Notes: generated by a model not told the origin, from the letters alone. Counted from the first letter of the stretch, positions 1 through 7,303 are shown. The stretch is 8,370 bases of DNA from Bacteroidia bacterium (GCA_018679315.1 JAHHLF010000061.1:1-8370); one strand, 5' to 3'. Numbers and translations: made by a program.

Positions 1-119
1 TAGCCGTTTGGGTTAGAAAAATTCGCGTCAAAAATACTACTAAAAGCCTTTTTATCATAATAATTAACTAGAAAATTGGGCATTAGAACGAGCTTACTTT
101 TTTAGGTATGCTTTTTGTT

Positions 120-127
120 TACCTTTG
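120..127 (+). promoter_or_regulatory. Bacteroidota-type -7 promoter box for the Plug gene
   Basis: TACCTTTG matches the Bacteroidota -7 consensus TAnnTTTG exactly and ends 19 bases before the TTG start of the Plug-like gene. This would place the transcription start near 133-136 and give a short leader. The T-rich run around 97-103 lies at about the right distance for the -33 element but lacks the usual TTG core, so only the -7 half is clear. The same octamer occurs in front of pruA. The promoter role is inferred from the motif and its position. Confidence 0.5.
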
Positions 128-146
128 TCTGTTTTAATTAGCGATA

Positions 147-1391
147 TTGGCAAAATTCCTTAAACATATCTTATCCATCCTGATCGTATTTCAGGGGGCA
201 GCCCAGGTACAACAAGAGGTTAATCCGCCTGAGAATATAAAAACGATCATATTTCGGGGTCCTACCGAAGACCAATTCCCTATTGTACAACTAGGGGAAA
301 AACTATATTTGGAATTTGATGATCTGAATGCATCAGAAGATGATTATTATTATAAGATCGTCCATTGTGATTATGACTGGACCCCAAGTCAACTGTTAAA
401 ATCCCAATATTTGAAAGGCGTAGACAATCAGCGAATTATTGATTACGGCAATAGCTATTCTACACTGCAACCTTATTCCAATTACCGTTTGCGGATTCCA
501 AATACGAATGTAAGTCTCAAAGTTAGTGGTAATTATATGCTTGAGATCTACGACTCCTATAATGAGCTGGTTTTTTCCAGACGCTTTTTGGTTTATAAGA
601 ATCTGGTGGGTGTGGGTGTAAGCTTGAAACGGGTACGGGATTTTGAGTATTTGAATGAAAAGCAAAGCGTGCAATTCTCAATAAATGCTGGCGATTTTCA
701 ATGGGTGAACCCCAAACAAGAAGTAAAAGTGGCCATTTTACAAAATTATCAGTGGGACTCTGCACTTTACAATATTGTTCCTCAATATACAGTGGGCAGA
801 CAATTGGTGTACCGATATGACAAGGAAACAAGTTTCTTCGGCGGAAATGAATATCTGAACTTTGATACAAGTGATCTGCGTGCACCAACAGCAGCCATCT
901 CACGAATCGAATATAAGGAGCTCTACCATCACTATTTATTTGCAAATAGGTTCAGGAGCAAGGAACCTTATACCTATTTCCCGGATATTAATGGTGATTT
1001 TGTCCTGCGCACTTTGCAGGGCAGAGATACATCCAGAGAAGCCGAGTATACGAAGGTTCATTTCTTCTTGCCCTATGAGCCGGAACTGGGCTTGGATGAC
1101 GTCTATATCTGTGGGAGATTCAACAATTATGCAATTGAGGAATCAAATAAAATGACATACAACCCCGATAATGGAATGATGGAAGCTGTAATGCCTTTTA
1201 AACAAGGCTTTTATAATTATAAGTATGTTCTGACCAAAGATCAGGATCCCACTAGTATGGGTATTATTAGCGGCGACTTCCACTTTACGGAGAACACCTA
1301 TACAGTCCTGGTATATTACCGAAACTTTGGAGATCTTTATGACAGCATCATCGGGTTAGGGTCTGGTAATTCAAGGAATATTACTAATTAA
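147..1391 (+). CDS. Type IX secretion system Plug-family protein (DUF5103)
   Basis: The 414-residue protein resembles the DUF5103 family, now named for the T9SS Plug. In Flavobacterium johnsoniae, Plug binds the giant outer-membrane translocon SprA and seals its periplasmic opening when no substrate is loaded. Residues 1-19 look like a signal peptide: basic Lys3/Lys6, a hydrophobic core, and Gly-Ala-Ala followed by Gln, suggesting cleavage before Gln20 and a periplasmic protein. The body is beta-rich and aromatic, with family-like stretches such as KIVHCDYDWTPSQL in the first domain. A later segment around residues 305-395 (LDDVYICGRFNN, then FYNYKYVL) looks like an immunoglobulin/E-set-like second domain. 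The start is TTG: an in-frame stop at 135-137 lies just upstream, no ATG precedes the signal peptide, and the first internal ATG is about 130 codons in. It has its own -7 box. No other T9SS gene is in the window, so the assignment rests on family resemblance. I am confident of the family and fairly confident of the role. Confidence 0.85.
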   Translation: MAKFLKHILSILIVFQGAAQVQQEVNPPENIKTIIFRGPTEDQFPIVQLGEKLYLEFDDLNASEDDYYYKIVHCDYDWTPSQLLKSQYLKGVDNQRIIDYGNSYSTLQPYSNYRLRIPNTNVSLKVSGNYMLEIYDSYNELVFSRRFLVYKNLVGVGVSLKRVRDFEYLNEKQSVQFSINAGDFQWVNPKQEVKVAILQNYQWDSALYNIVPQYTVGRQLVYRYDKETSFFGGNEYLNFDTSDLRAPTAAISRIEYKELYHHYLFANRFRSKEPYTYFPDINGDFVLRTLQGRDTSREAEYTKVHFFLPYEPELGLDDVYICGRFNNYAIEESNKMTYNPDNGMMEAVMPFKQGFYNYKYVLTKDQDPTSMGIISGDFHFTENTYTVLVYYRNFGDLYDSIIGLGSGNSRNITN

Positions 1392-1414
1392 AAGAAAACC
1401 TCTTTGAATTAGAT

Positions 1415-1455
1415 GGTTCCGACTGAGATTTCCCCGGAACCGTTCATCGATTTTT
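1415..1455 (+). terminator. Possible weak rho-independent terminator after the Plug gene
   Basis: GGTTCCG (1415-1421) and CGGAACC (1435-1441) form a perfect 7-bp stem around a 13-base loop. The stem can be extended outward by U-G, A-U and G-U pairs. A run of five T follows at 1451-1455, about nine bases beyond the perfect stem. The hairpin starts 23 bases after the Plug stop codon and before apaG, where a terminator would be expected. The large loop and the gap before the T-run make it weak, so it could be an attenuating structure instead. Confidence 0.35.
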
Positions 1456-1594
1456 GCTCATACAACCTGAAAATAAAAGGATTCACCGATAATCTTCTGC
1501 AATACTTTTATAAACTTGTTCCATTCCCTATCTTGCATCGGACTATCATTGACTTGAATTTAAAGTCAAACACTAGACCATAACTCTTGATTCT

Positions 1595-1981
1595 ATGATC
1601 ACAAAGGTAACCCGAGGCATAAAGATCTCTGTCGATACAACTTTCGAAGGCACATTCTTTAAGAATTACAAAATGCACTTCGCATTTGGTTATACCATCA
1701 CAATAGAAAATCAAAGCAATGATTCTGTTCAACTTACTTCCAGGCATTGGGAGATCTTTGATGCGTTGAACGAATTTGAAGTGCTCGATGGCGAAGGGGT
1801 GATCGGCAAGAAACCCGTAATTCGCCCGGGCGAATCTCATACCTATAGTTCAGGTTGTTTATTAGCTTCCCCGGTAGGATCCATGAAAGGGCATTATAAC
1901 ATGGTGAATTTTGCTACAGCAGAGAAATTCCGGGTCTATGTCCCTACCTTTAAGTTCAATGCCCCTTTTGCACTGAACTAA
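1595..1981 (+). CDS. apaG: ApaG domain protein
   Basis: The 128-residue protein matches the ApaG family in length and motifs. The GxGxxG loop is at residues 66-71 (GEGVIG) and is followed by the typical KKPVIRPGESHTYSSGC segment. Upstream, SVQLTSRHWEIFDA and the late GHYNMVNF segment are also characteristic. ApaG proteins are small fibronectin-III-like beta sandwiches, also found as a domain in eukaryotic F-box proteins. In enterobacteria the gene sits with ksgA and apaH. The biochemical role is unsettled; the frequent label 'Co2+/Mg2+ efflux protein' comes from old genetics and nothing here supports it as a transporter, since no membrane segment is visible. ATG at 1595 is the natural start, as the conserved block begins with residue 3. 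No clear promoter stands in the 203-bp gap upstream. TATCTTG at 1529-1535 is only an imperfect -7-like match, so whether the gene is read separately from Plug is unclear. Confidence 0.92.
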   Translation: MITKVTRGIKISVDTTFEGTFFKNYKMHFAFGYTITIENQSNDSVQLTSRHWEIFDALNEFEVLDGEGVIGKKPVIRPGESHTYSSGCLLASPVGSMKGHYNMVNFATAEKFRVYVPTFKFNAPFALN

Positions 1982-2026
1982 TCTTTTTTGTTTTCTACCC
2001 TAGTCATTTTATAGCTTTTGGTTTCG

Positions 2027-2034
2027 TACCTTTG
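2027..2034 (+). promoter_or_regulatory. Bacteroidota-type -7 promoter box for pruA
   Basis: TACCTTTG is a perfect TAnnTTTG -7 box, followed by a C-rich stretch as often seen at flavobacterial promoters. It lies 29 bases before the pruA ATG and 45 bases after the apaG stop, so pruA probably has its own start rather than depending on apaG. A clear TTG-type -33 element at the usual spacing is not visible; only T-rich sequence around 2004-2012 is there. Confidence 0.6.
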
Positions 2035-2063
2035 CCCCCATTTTAAACGTCAAATAGTTGAAC

Positions 2064-3692
2064 ATGGGAAAAGGTTTTTTTCAGGTCCCCTGGGCCACAA
2101 ATGAACCCATATTAGAGTATGCCCCGGGAAGTCCGGAACGTGAGGCGGTTCTAAAGCAATATAAAGAATACTATAACGGTTCTGAAGAAGTTCCTCTCTA
2201 CATAGGAGACCAGGAAGTCAAAACCGGTGCTACCAGAAATATGACACCTCCCCACGATCATCAGCATATCGTGGGTGCCTATCATATGGTTGAGAAAAAA
2301 CACGTTGACTCGGCCATTGAGGCTGCTCTTGAAGCCCGGATCAAATGGGCGCAACTTCCCTGGGAACAACGTGCGGCAATTTTCCTCAAAGCTGCTGATC
2401 TGATGGCGGGCCCGTATCGAGCCAAAATGAATGCAGCGACTATGATCGCACAATCAAAGACCATCCACCAGGCCGAGATCGATTCGGCCTGTGAGTTGAT
2501 CGATTTCCTGCGATTTAATGTACAATACATGGCCGAGATCTACAGCCAGCAACCCGAGTCTTCAGATGGGATCTGGAACCGTGTAGAATACAGGCCACTC
2601 GAAGGATTTGTTTACGCCATTACCCCTTTTAACTTTACGGCCATTGCCGGGAACCTGCCATCCAGTGCAGCCCTGATGGGCAATGTGGTGATATGGAAAC
2701 CGAGCTCTAACCAGGTGTTTTCAGCCAAGGTCATCATGGATGTGTTTAAAGCGGCAGGACTTCCGGATGGAGTGATCAACATGATCTGTGGGAATCCCGC
2801 AATGATCACAGATACAATATTAGATCACCCCGATTTTGCCGGCATTCATTACACCGGGTCAACAGAGGTTTTTCAATCTCTTTGGAAGCAGATAGGAAAC
2901 AATATAGCGCAGTACAAAACCTACCCGAAGATCGTTGGAGAAACGGGGGGGAAAGATTTTATCATCGCACATCCCACAGCTCCAGCACAACAGGTAGCAA
3001 CTGCCATAGTTCGTGGAGCATTCGAGTACCAGGGTCAGAAGTGCAGTGCAGCCAGTCGGGTCTACCTGCCTAAAAGCACGGCCGTTACCATACTGGACGC
3101 GGTTAAAAAAGATGTCGACTCCTTCAAGCCACCCGGAAGTCCGGAAGACATGAGCAATTTCATAACTGCCGTTATCAATGAAGGCGCTTTTGACGATCTG
3201 TCCGGGTATATCGACAGGGCAAAGGCTGACAAAGATGCCGAGATCATCGCCGGTGGTGGATATGACAAGAGTAAAGGCTATTTCATTGAGCCTACGGTGA
3301 TCCTTACGACCGATCCAAAATATGTGACCATGAAGACCGAATTGTTCGGACCTGTAGTAACCATTTATATCTATGAGGATAAGGACTGGTCTAAGACCCT
3401 CGACCTGGTAGATGGGACTTCTGAATATGCCTTAACGGGAGCGGTAATGGGTACGGATCGTTATGCGTTGGATGAAGCCACCAAAGCCCTTGAAAATTGT
3501 GCAGGGAATTTCTATATCAACGATAAACCTACAGGAGCTGTTGTAGGCCAGCAGCCTTTTGGAGGTGCCAGGGCTTCAGGAACGAATGATAAAGCAGGTT
3601 CAGCGCAGAATTTGCTACGCTGGGTGTCGCCAAGATTGATCAAGGAAACTTTTGTTACGCCGGAAGATTACAGGTATCCGTTTTTGGGATAA
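2064..3692 (+). CDS. pruA: L-glutamate gamma-semialdehyde (P5C) dehydrogenase
   Basis: The 542-residue monofunctional enzyme oxidises L-glutamate gamma-semialdehyde (from 1-pyrroline-5-carboxylate) to L-glutamate with NAD+, the second step of proline breakdown in the cytoplasm. It is an aldehyde dehydrogenase with all key residues visible. These are the oxyanion Asn190 in TPFNF, the coenzyme-loop TGSTEVF near 264-270, the general base Glu293 in GETGGKD, and the nucleophile Cys327 in GQKCSAASR. The Glu-Cys spacing of 34 is the usual one. NFYIND (from 482) and FGGARASGTNDKAG (from 499) are hallmarks of the P5C dehydrogenase subfamily. The start is ATG 2064, giving MGKGFFQVPW, which fits flavobacterial PruA N-termini. 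An in-frame TTG two codons earlier is unlikely. The proline dehydrogenase that supplies the substrate is not encoded here. The gene converges on the cyclase gene with 18 bp between stop codons and no visible terminator. Confidence 0.97.
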   Translation: MGKGFFQVPWATNEPILEYAPGSPEREAVLKQYKEYYNGSEEVPLYIGDQEVKTGATRNMTPPHDHQHIVGAYHMVEKKHVDSAIEAALEARIKWAQLPWEQRAAIFLKAADLMAGPYRAKMNAATMIAQSKTIHQAEIDSACELIDFLRFNVQYMAEIYSQQPESSDGIWNRVEYRPLEGFVYAITPFNFTAIAGNLPSSAALMGNVVIWKPSSNQVFSAKVIMDVFKAAGLPDGVINMICGNPAMITDTILDHPDFAGIHYTGSTEVFQSLWKQIGNNIAQYKTYPKIVGETGGKDFIIAHPTAPAQQVATAIVRGAFEYQGQKCSAASRVYLPKSTAVTILDAVKKDVDSFKPPGSPEDMSNFITAVINEGAFDDLSGYIDRAKADKDAEIIAGGGYDKSKGYFIEPTVILTTDPKYVTMKTELFGPVVTIYIYEDKDWSKTLDLVDGTSEYALTGAVMGTDRYALDEATKALENCAGNFYINDKPTGAVVGQQPFGGARASGTNDKAGSAQNLLRWVSPRLIKETFVTPEDYRYPFLG

Positions 3693-3710
3693 CGAAGTGC
3701 TAGAATTATA

Positions 3711-6293
3711 TTAATCCGGATTTCTGTCAAATTCGTACTGGGCTACAAACGTCTGGGCATGTGCAACGTTGTTTTGGAAAAATTCGTCACAATCCTGATA
3801 GACTGCCAGGAAATACTTATACCTTTCATACGCTTCCTCAATATTGCCCAACTGTTCATCTGTGTAGGCTATTTTGAACTCGAGGGGCGCATGAATTAAG
3901 GGTGATGTAAATACTTCTGGCAAAATCTCATAAATTTGTTTTGCTTTTTCGTATTCTCCCTGCTCCAGTAGAAATTCTGCTTCAAGATGTTTTATTCCTT
4001 TATAGAAAGTTTCATATGCTCCATAATTTTCAAAATAGATCGAATTGGTATACAATGAATCTAATTCAGATCTAATTCCCTGACTGTCGTTCGCAATTCG
4101 CGCCTGAACTAATTTCATGCGATGGATCAGGTAATTAAACATGGATTTGGCATTGGGTGAATTGGCTTTCTTATAAAAATCTGTCAATTGCTTTAGTGTT
4201 TTTTTTGCTTCTTCTTCATAACCTCCCTGAGCATAGTAAATACCTCTTGCGGCAACATGCCAGGGATGTGATTCGGAAAATCCCTTTATTGTCGGTAAGG
4301 CCGATATTATAGAATCGATCATATTTTTATTAAAAGGTTGAAAGGATTTTTCAATCAAGCTATATGAAAAACTAAAATATGTATTCAGGTAATAATTGGA
4401 TCGTTCATGGAAGCTTTGTGCCACCTTCCCTTGTAATTCCAGGGTTGACAGTCGATTATTATGAGCAATTTGCGTAGCTTGGTCCAATGAATCGAGCTGG
4501 CTTTTATATGCCTTAATATACGTATCGGCCTCCCGGGTGGGTACAAAATCGTATGCCACATTGTATTTCTCCATATGATGGGATAGAGAATCCCTCAAAA
4601 ATTCTTCAACCTCAAATTCTGTAAGTATGCGTGCCAAACCTACAATCCCCTCGTAGGGATCTTCCTTGGGATATTTTGAGATCATTTTTCTTAAGTAGGC
4701 GCTATCCTTATCAGTTAATGCCATTATTAATAAATGGTATTCGGCCTCTAAATAGTTTTCATCATACTCTAATAAGCGTGAAAAAATGGGGATACTTTCC
4801 CTTGATGAACGATTTTCAAGAAAATTGCAATGAAATAGAAGATCGCCATACAAATACAACCCATCTACATGATCCCCGAAAGTTTCCAAATTTTCTTTCG
4901 CTTTCCGAATGGCTTGTTGGACTTTGCCGGATGTCGATAAATTCCAGGCCTCAACATAATTTTGGAATATTGGAGGCAAACTACTTTTGTACTTATTCAA
5001 CATTCTTTTTATGTACCGCTCAGAGGCAGGACCACCTCTATCCGGGTCATAGAAACCAATATTATTAGCCCAACGGAACCAGGCAAGTGCAAAAGTGGAA
5101 TCTTTTTCTGTGGCCGCTTTGTAAAAATTATGAGCCAGTTCCCACTTACCCTTTCTACGAGCTTGTTCGGCTTTTAGAAAGTCGTTCAACGCATCGTAGT
5201 CTTGTGTGCTTTGCAAGGCATAGCTATTAAAATCGACCTCTTTGTTCTCAAAGATTTGGGACACCAACTTTTGTAAAAAAGTATCGACATAAACGAACAA
5301 TGAATCTTTGGAAATTGCGGATTCCTCAATGCTGGCAATCTCATTTCCATTTTTATCCTTTATACTCCCGAGTAATTTCAGAGATTCCCCCATTTGAACC
5401 ACGGTGCCTGTGATCATATAATTGAGGTTTTGCTTCTCCCAACTCGGTTCTAGGATCGCCTGCGCGTGCTGCCTGTCGTTTCGCTCAAAAATTCCTGCGC
5501 TGATCTGAGGATCTACAGAGACCATCCCTTCGATCCCATTTATCTTATTGCTTAGTACATCCATGAGGCCTTCACCTAAATAGGCCATTTCCGGACTCCC
5601 TTTGACCTCAAAAGGCAATACGGCTACTTTAGTAAACTTAGATTCGATATTATCTGCACTTTCTGAATTAGAGGCGCCGTTCCACCATGCGATCAGACCC
5701 ACAACTATAATGATCGGAACCAACCAGGCAAAGACTGGGATTGAGCGCTCACTGGCGGTTTTTTTTAGTTTTCCTTCGATCTTACCCTCCTCTGGGACAG
5801 CTAAGTTCTGACCGGTCAAGGCAAATACTTCCATTGGCCTGTCCAAACTCTTAAACTCAAATTCACCAAGGGAAACAAATGTAAATTCACTGTGATTTTT
5901 AATGTCATTCTTTATCCGTTCCGAAAAAAGAATGGAATTTGGGATGCCCAGGGATTCAATTCGAGACGCTTCATTGACACTGTTGCCAAAAACGTTGTCA
6001 TCCTCAAAGACTACGTCCCCGCTGTGCAACCCCATTCGAACCGGAACATTAGGTTCAGTTAAAAACTCTTGTTGAAGTTTTACAGCACAATTAGTGGCTT
6101 CAACCGAACTTTGGAAAAGTACGAGTACCCCGTCTCCATAAAACTGAATTATTTCACCGGAATGGAGAGGAACATGTTTGTGAAGTGAATTGCGAAATTT
6201 TTGAAGGATCTCCCTAGCCCTGTCCTCGTCTTCCTGCATCATAGCGGTGTACCCTGCAATATCGGCAAAGAGTATGGATGCTAGTTTTCGCAT
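3711..6293 (-). CDS. Membrane-anchored class III nucleotide cyclase with TolB/FlgO-like and TPR regions
   Basis: The 860-residue protein has four parts. Residues 1-160 are a class III adenylate/guanylate cyclase domain, with metal-binding Asp11 (FADIAGYT) and Asp54 (FYGDGV) and transition-state Asn107 and Arg111 (VNEASR). Residues 185-204 are one membrane helix preceded by a basic stretch, which puts the cyclase in the cytoplasm. Residues about 220-355, starting KVAVLPF, resemble the TolB/FlgO-like domain often found behind such cyclases. From about 363 to the end the sequence is helical with TPR-like repeats (for example AEFLLEQGEYEKAKQIYEIL), presumably outside the membrane. The likely job is to make a cyclic nucleotide in response to a periplasmic or protein-binding cue. 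The usual substrate-choosing Lys and Asp are Gln50 and Asn100, so substrate (ATP or GTP) cannot be called. ATG 6293 gives MRKLASILFADI, the normal family N-terminus. No partner gene is adjacent; a 14-bp palindrome lies just upstream of the start. Confidence 0.9.
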   Translation of the reverse strand: MRKLASILFADIAGYTAMMQEDEDRAREILQKFRNSLHKHVPLHSGEIIQFYGDGVLVLFQSSVEATNCAVKLQQEFLTEPNVPVRMGLHSGDVVFEDDNVFGNSVNEASRIESLGIPNSILFSERIKNDIKNHSEFTFVSLGEFEFKSLDRPMEVFALTGQNLAVPEEGKIEGKLKKTASERSIPVFAWLVPIIIVVGLIAWWNGASNSESADNIESKFTKVAVLPFEVKGSPEMAYLGEGLMDVLSNKINGIEGMVSVDPQISAGIFERNDRQHAQAILEPSWEKQNLNYMITGTVVQMGESLKLLGSIKDKNGNEIASIEESAISKDSLFVYVDTFLQKLVSQIFENKEVDFNSYALQSTQDYDALNDFLKAEQARRKGKWELAHNFYKAATEKDSTFALAWFRWANNIGFYDPDRGGPASERYIKRMLNKYKSSLPPIFQNYVEAWNLSTSGKVQQAIRKAKENLETFGDHVDGLYLYGDLLFHCNFLENRSSRESIPIFSRLLEYDENYLEAEYHLLIMALTDKDSAYLRKMISKYPKEDPYEGIVGLARILTEFEVEEFLRDSLSHHMEKYNVAYDFVPTREADTYIKAYKSQLDSLDQATQIAHNNRLSTLELQGKVAQSFHERSNYYLNTYFSFSYSLIEKSFQPFNKNMIDSIISALPTIKGFSESHPWHVAARGIYYAQGGYEEEAKKTLKQLTDFYKKANSPNAKSMFNYLIHRMKLVQARIANDSQGIRSELDSLYTNSIYFENYGAYETFYKGIKHLEAEFLLEQGEYEKAKQIYEILPEVFTSPLIHAPLEFKIAYTDEQLGNIEEAYERYKYFLAVYQDCDEFFQNNVAHAQTFVAQYEFDRNPD

Positions 6294-6307
6294 CTTGTTA
6301 GAATTGA

Positions 6308-6321
6308 GCGACTTAAGTCGC
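6308..6321. promoter_or_regulatory. Perfect 14-bp palindrome upstream of the cyclase gene
   Basis: GCGACTTAAGTCGC is its own reverse complement over all 14 bases and lies 14 bases upstream of the cyclase ATG. It sits within an otherwise AT-rich region and no T-run follows on either strand, so it is unlikely to be a terminator. Between the likely cyclase promoter and its start codon, it would suit an operator for a dimeric regulator, or a small hairpin in the leader RNA. The palindrome is directly visible; its function is inference. Confidence 0.4.
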
Positions 6322-6344
6322 AGGTTTTGAGGGGAGTCTGCTAA

Positions 6345-6352
6345 TAAATATA
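6345..6352 (-). promoter_or_regulatory. Candidate -7 box for the cyclase gene
   Basis: On the minus strand this reads TATATTTA, one base off the Bacteroidota -7 consensus TAnnTTTG. It lies 51 bases upstream of the cyclase ATG, which would put the palindrome at 6308-6321 inside the transcribed leader. No exact match to the consensus exists on this strand in the intergenic region. The region is AT-rich, so a chance match is quite possible. Confidence 0.25.
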
Positions 6353-6471
6353 AGAAAATAAAGGGTATCTTCTTAGCTAGGGAGAATTTTGGCTATGAAT
6401 ACTGAAACCGAAATATCTGAAGCTTTCACTGCACAAATGACATTCCAGACTTGATCACAAATATTTATAGA

Positions 6472-6492
6472 TTTAAATCCCTATTTTAAATC
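6472..6492. repeat. Tandem TTTAAATC motif upstream of the creatininase-family gene
   Basis: TTTAAATC occurs at 6472-6479 and again at 6485-6492, 13 bases apart in register. The first copy is part of a 10-bp palindrome, GATTTAAATC (6470-6479). Both lie just upstream of the TATATTTG promoter box at 6508. They could be paired regulator sites or simply AT-rich promoter DNA. With so few bases involved this is weak evidence. Confidence 0.25.
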
Positions 6493-6507
6493 TTATTTAC
6501 TAACCAT

Positions 6508-6515
6508 TATATTTG
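6508..6515 (+). promoter_or_regulatory. Bacteroidota-type -7 box for the creatininase-family gene
   Basis: TATATTTG fits TAnnTTTG exactly and ends 12 bases before the ATG at 6528. If used, transcription would begin about six bases before the start codon, giving a near-leaderless mRNA. The -33 region is AT-rich (TTTTAAATC) without a clear TTG. Confidence 0.45.
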
Positions 6516-6527
6516 ATACTTTTATTA

Positions 6528-7292
6528 ATGATCCGTCCCTATATCCTTGCTGAAACCAATTGGAAAGAAGTCAAAGATCAAAACTACGAGATAGCAATCC
6601 TCCCCTGGGGTGCCACCGAAGCCCATAATTACCATTTACCCTACGGCACCGATAATATAGAAGGTACGTCCATTGCCGCAGAGTCCGCCCGGATCGCATG
6701 GGAAAAAGGGGCTAAAGTTATCGTGCTCCCAACTATCCCTTTTGGGGTAAATACCGGACAGCGGGATATCTATCTGGATATCAACATGAACCCGAGTACG
6801 CAGTTCGCCGTACTTAAAGATATTCTCGAAGTTTTAAATCATCAGGGAATTAAAAAGTTCATGCTCCTCAATAGCCATGGCGGTAATAACTGGAAATCTA
6901 TTATCCGCGAATTAGGCGGCGTATTTCCCGATATGTTTCTATGTGTTACCAACTGGCCCGGATCCGTAGATAGGTCGGCTTATTTTGAAAACAGTGGAGA
7001 TCATGCCGAGGAGATGGAGACGAGTTTGATCCTGCACCTGGCGCCACAATGGGTATTACCAAAATCGGAATGGGGTGATGGATCTGAGAAAAAGAATACA
7101 ATCAAAGCCTTCAATGAAGGATGGGCCTGGACAGAGCGACCCTGGTCAAAGATCAGTAAAGATACTGGCGTGGGCAATCCTACGAAAGCTACCGCCGAAA
7201 AAGGAGAAAAGTTTTTCGAAGCTGTTTGTATCAAAATGGGGCAGCTCATCTCAGATATTGCGAAAGCAGATGTTAAGGATCTCTATCAATAG
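6528..7292 (+). CDS. Creatininase-family metal-dependent hydrolase
   Basis: The 254-residue protein belongs to the creatininase superfamily, metal-dependent amidohydrolases including creatinine amidohydrolase, the mycofactocin peptidase MftE and the deformylase ArfB. Metal-site motifs are intact: Glu31 and His33 in GATEAHNYHLPYGTDN, Asp42 at its end, His117 in NSHGGN, and Glu164 in the HAEEMETS segment. The spacings Glu31 to His33, Asp42 and His117 are the same as Glu34, His36, Asp45 and His120 of Pseudomonas creatininase, as I recall that numbering. His36 in the first motif is also conserved-looking. There is no signal peptide or membrane helix, so it is probably cytoplasmic. The substrate is unknown; creatinine should not be assumed. 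ATG 6528 gives MIRPYILAETNW; an in-frame TTG at 6513 would overlap the promoter box and is disfavoured. It precedes the NTF2-like gene by 11 bp and the two are likely co-transcribed. Confidence 0.88.
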   Translation: MIRPYILAETNWKEVKDQNYEIAILPWGATEAHNYHLPYGTDNIEGTSIAAESARIAWEKGAKVIVLPTIPFGVNTGQRDIYLDINMNPSTQFAVLKDILEVLNHQGIKKFMLLNSHGGNNWKSIIRELGGVFPDMFLCVTNWPGSVDRSAYFENSGDHAEEMETSLILHLAPQWVLPKSEWGDGSEKKNTIKAFNEGWAWTERPWSKISKDTGVGNPTKATAEKGEKFFEAVCIKMGQLISDIAKADVKDLYQ

Positions 7293-7303
7293 AACACTGG
7301 ATT

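Noticed and set aside
1..58. A minus-strand frame starting with ATG at 58 and running off the left edge, beginning with a Lys-Arg and hydrophobic stretch that resembles a signal peptide
   Set aside because: Only 19 codons are visible, an Arg interrupts the hydrophobic core, and no promoter box of the TAnnTTTG type stands upstream on that strand. Not enough to call a gene.
3..71. A plus-strand frame open from the left edge to a TAG at 69-71, which could be the tail of an upstream gene
   Set aside because: Twenty-two codons of low-complexity sequence with no recognisable C-terminus. Other frames also hold stops near the edge, so an upstream gene end cannot be assigned.
523..945. Minus-strand open frame of 140 codons inside the Plug gene
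   Set aside because: It lies wholly antisense to a well-supported gene, its product has no recognisable features, and its Cys/His/Pro-rich composition looks like a shadow frame.
1508..1840. Minus-strand open frame of 110 codons overlapping apaG and its upstream gap
   Set aside because: Most of it is antisense to the conserved apaG coding region and the product resembles nothing known; a chance frame is the simplest reading.
2058..2063. TTG at 2058 as an earlier pruA start
   Set aside because: ATG at 2064 gives the usual PruA N-terminus; the two extra residues have no support.
4631..5068. Plus-strand open frame of 145 codons inside the cyclase gene
   Set aside because: Antisense to the TPR-like region of a continuous 860-codon gene, with no domain, signal peptide or promoter.
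6513..6527. TTG at 6513 as an earlier start for the creatininase-family gene
   Set aside because: It is part of the TATATTTG promoter box and adds five residues not expected before MIRPYILAE.
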